DNA of 14,891 bases from Gorillibacterium sp. (GTDB lineage: Bacteria; Bacillota; Bacilli; Paenibacillales; NBRC-103111), in assembly GCA_014380705.1 (NCBI GenBank), contig JACMJI010000365.1:1-14891 (forward strand). The letters run 5' to 3'. Made by a program: the position numbers and the translations under genes. Position 1 is the first letter of the stretch. Every line of letters starts with the position of its first letter. The notes under the pieces are model-generated. The model had not been told where the DNA came from, ran no database searches, and worked only from the letters and a program-made list of their open reading frames with translations. Of this stretch, positions 14,348-14,891 are shown piece by piece.

Positions 14348-14891
14348 TTATCCTTCTACAAAATTCAGCAGATGACCAAGCTTTTCTTGTTTTGTATGCA
14401 AATAACGGGTGTTATCTTCGTTCTCATCCACTTCCAGAGGAACCCGCTCCGTTACTTCTAATCCATAACCCTCTAAGCCTGTGATCTTTCGTGGGTTGTT
14501 GGTAAGTAATCTAATCTTCCGTACCCCTAAGTCTTTAAGGATTTGAGCTCCGATGCCATAATCTCTTAGATCTGGAGCAAACCCTAGTTTAATATTCGCG
14601 TCAACTGTGTCTAGTCCTTCTTCTTGCAGCTTATATGCTTTTAATTTATTGATTAACCCGATTCCACGACCCTCTTGGCGCATATATAATAACACACCAA
14701 CGCCCTCCTCTTCGATTCTTCGAAGAGCAGCATCAAGCTGAGGACCACAATCGCAGCGATGGGAGTGGAACACATCTCCAGTTAAGCATTCGGAATGTAC
14801 ACGGACGAGTACCGGTAACGATTGATCTATTGTGCCTTTTACAAGAGCAACATGTTCTTTGCCATCGATCTCATTCGTGTAGGCGATCGCT
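14348..14891 (-). CDS. ribBA: GTP cyclohydrolase II part of RibBA, 5'-truncated by window edge
   Basis: GTP cyclohydrolase II opens the imidazole ring of GTP, the first step of riboflavin synthesis. About 180 C-terminal residues are visible, ending at the TAA at 14348. The zinc-binding cysteines are present as [17 protein letters not shown], followed by the GTP-binding and catalytic segment [10 protein letters not shown] and later [19 protein letters not shown]. The frame stays open to the right edge (the first residues read [19 protein letters not shown]), so the GTG at 14773 is not the start. In Bacillus this domain is fused to an N-terminal dihydroxybutanone phosphate synthase; the name RibBA assumes the same here, which the window cannot confirm. 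Any FMN riboswitch would lie further upstream, outside the window. Confidence 0.93.
   Translation of the reverse strand, partial: AIAYTNEIDGKEHVALVKGTIDQSLPVLVRVHSECLTGDVFHSHRCDCGPQLDAALRRIEEEGVGVLLYMRQEGRGIGLINKLKAYKLQEEGLDTVDANIKLGFAPDLRDYGIGAQILKDLGVRKIRLLTNNPRKITGLEGYGLEVTERVPLEVDENEDNTRYLHTKQEKLGHLLNFVEG

Overview
The window reads as a chromosomal segment of a low-to-mid GC, endospore-forming Firmicute, most like Paenibacillus or a close relative. Three things point there. The sporulation genes dacB-spmA-spmB and ytfJ are present. ResD, SerA and the Scp proteins are close to the Bacillus family. Gene starts carry strong GGAGG-type ribosome binding sites, and serA has a T-box leader. I see no phage, insertion sequence, CRISPR array, tRNA or rRNA gene.

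Layout from right to left, the direction of most transcription. The 3' part of ribBA (GTP cyclohydrolase II) runs in from the right edge. It is followed by ribH, scpA and scpB in close succession, and the run ends in a strong terminator at about 12326-12275. Next comes a DUF2953/YtfI-like membrane protein gene. A single plus-strand gene, fabV (enoyl-ACP/trans-2-enoyl-CoA reductase), lies between ytfI and ytfJ. ytfJ, whose product has an unusual C-terminal tail, ends at its own terminator. Then come the spore-cortex operon dacB-spmA-spmB behind a good candidate sigma-E promoter, rluB, and resD-resE behind a sigma-A-type promoter. resE converges on serA across a 12-bp bidirectional terminator. 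serA is on the plus strand behind a T-box riboswitch that appears to read serine. At the left edge is the 3' part of an unrecognised plus-strand gene.

How the genes work together. The block is the well-known scp/dacB/spm/rlu/res neighbourhood of Bacillus, rearranged. RibBA and RibH supply riboflavin. ScpA and ScpB are the kleisin and its partner in the SMC condensin. DacB, SpmA and SpmB shape spore cortex and core dehydration. RluB modifies 23S rRNA. ResDE senses respiratory or oxygen-limitation signals. SerA starts serine synthesis. Two departures from the Bacillus order stand out: the cytochrome c maturation genes resABC are absent between rluB and resD, and fabV interrupts the ytfI-ytfJ pair.

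Most of the window is ordinary core genome. I found no convincing undescribed system. The observations most worth checking are the serine T-box, the repeat-bearing tail on YtfJ, the fabV insertion with a cluster of overlapping inverted repeats at its 3' flank, and the missing resABC.
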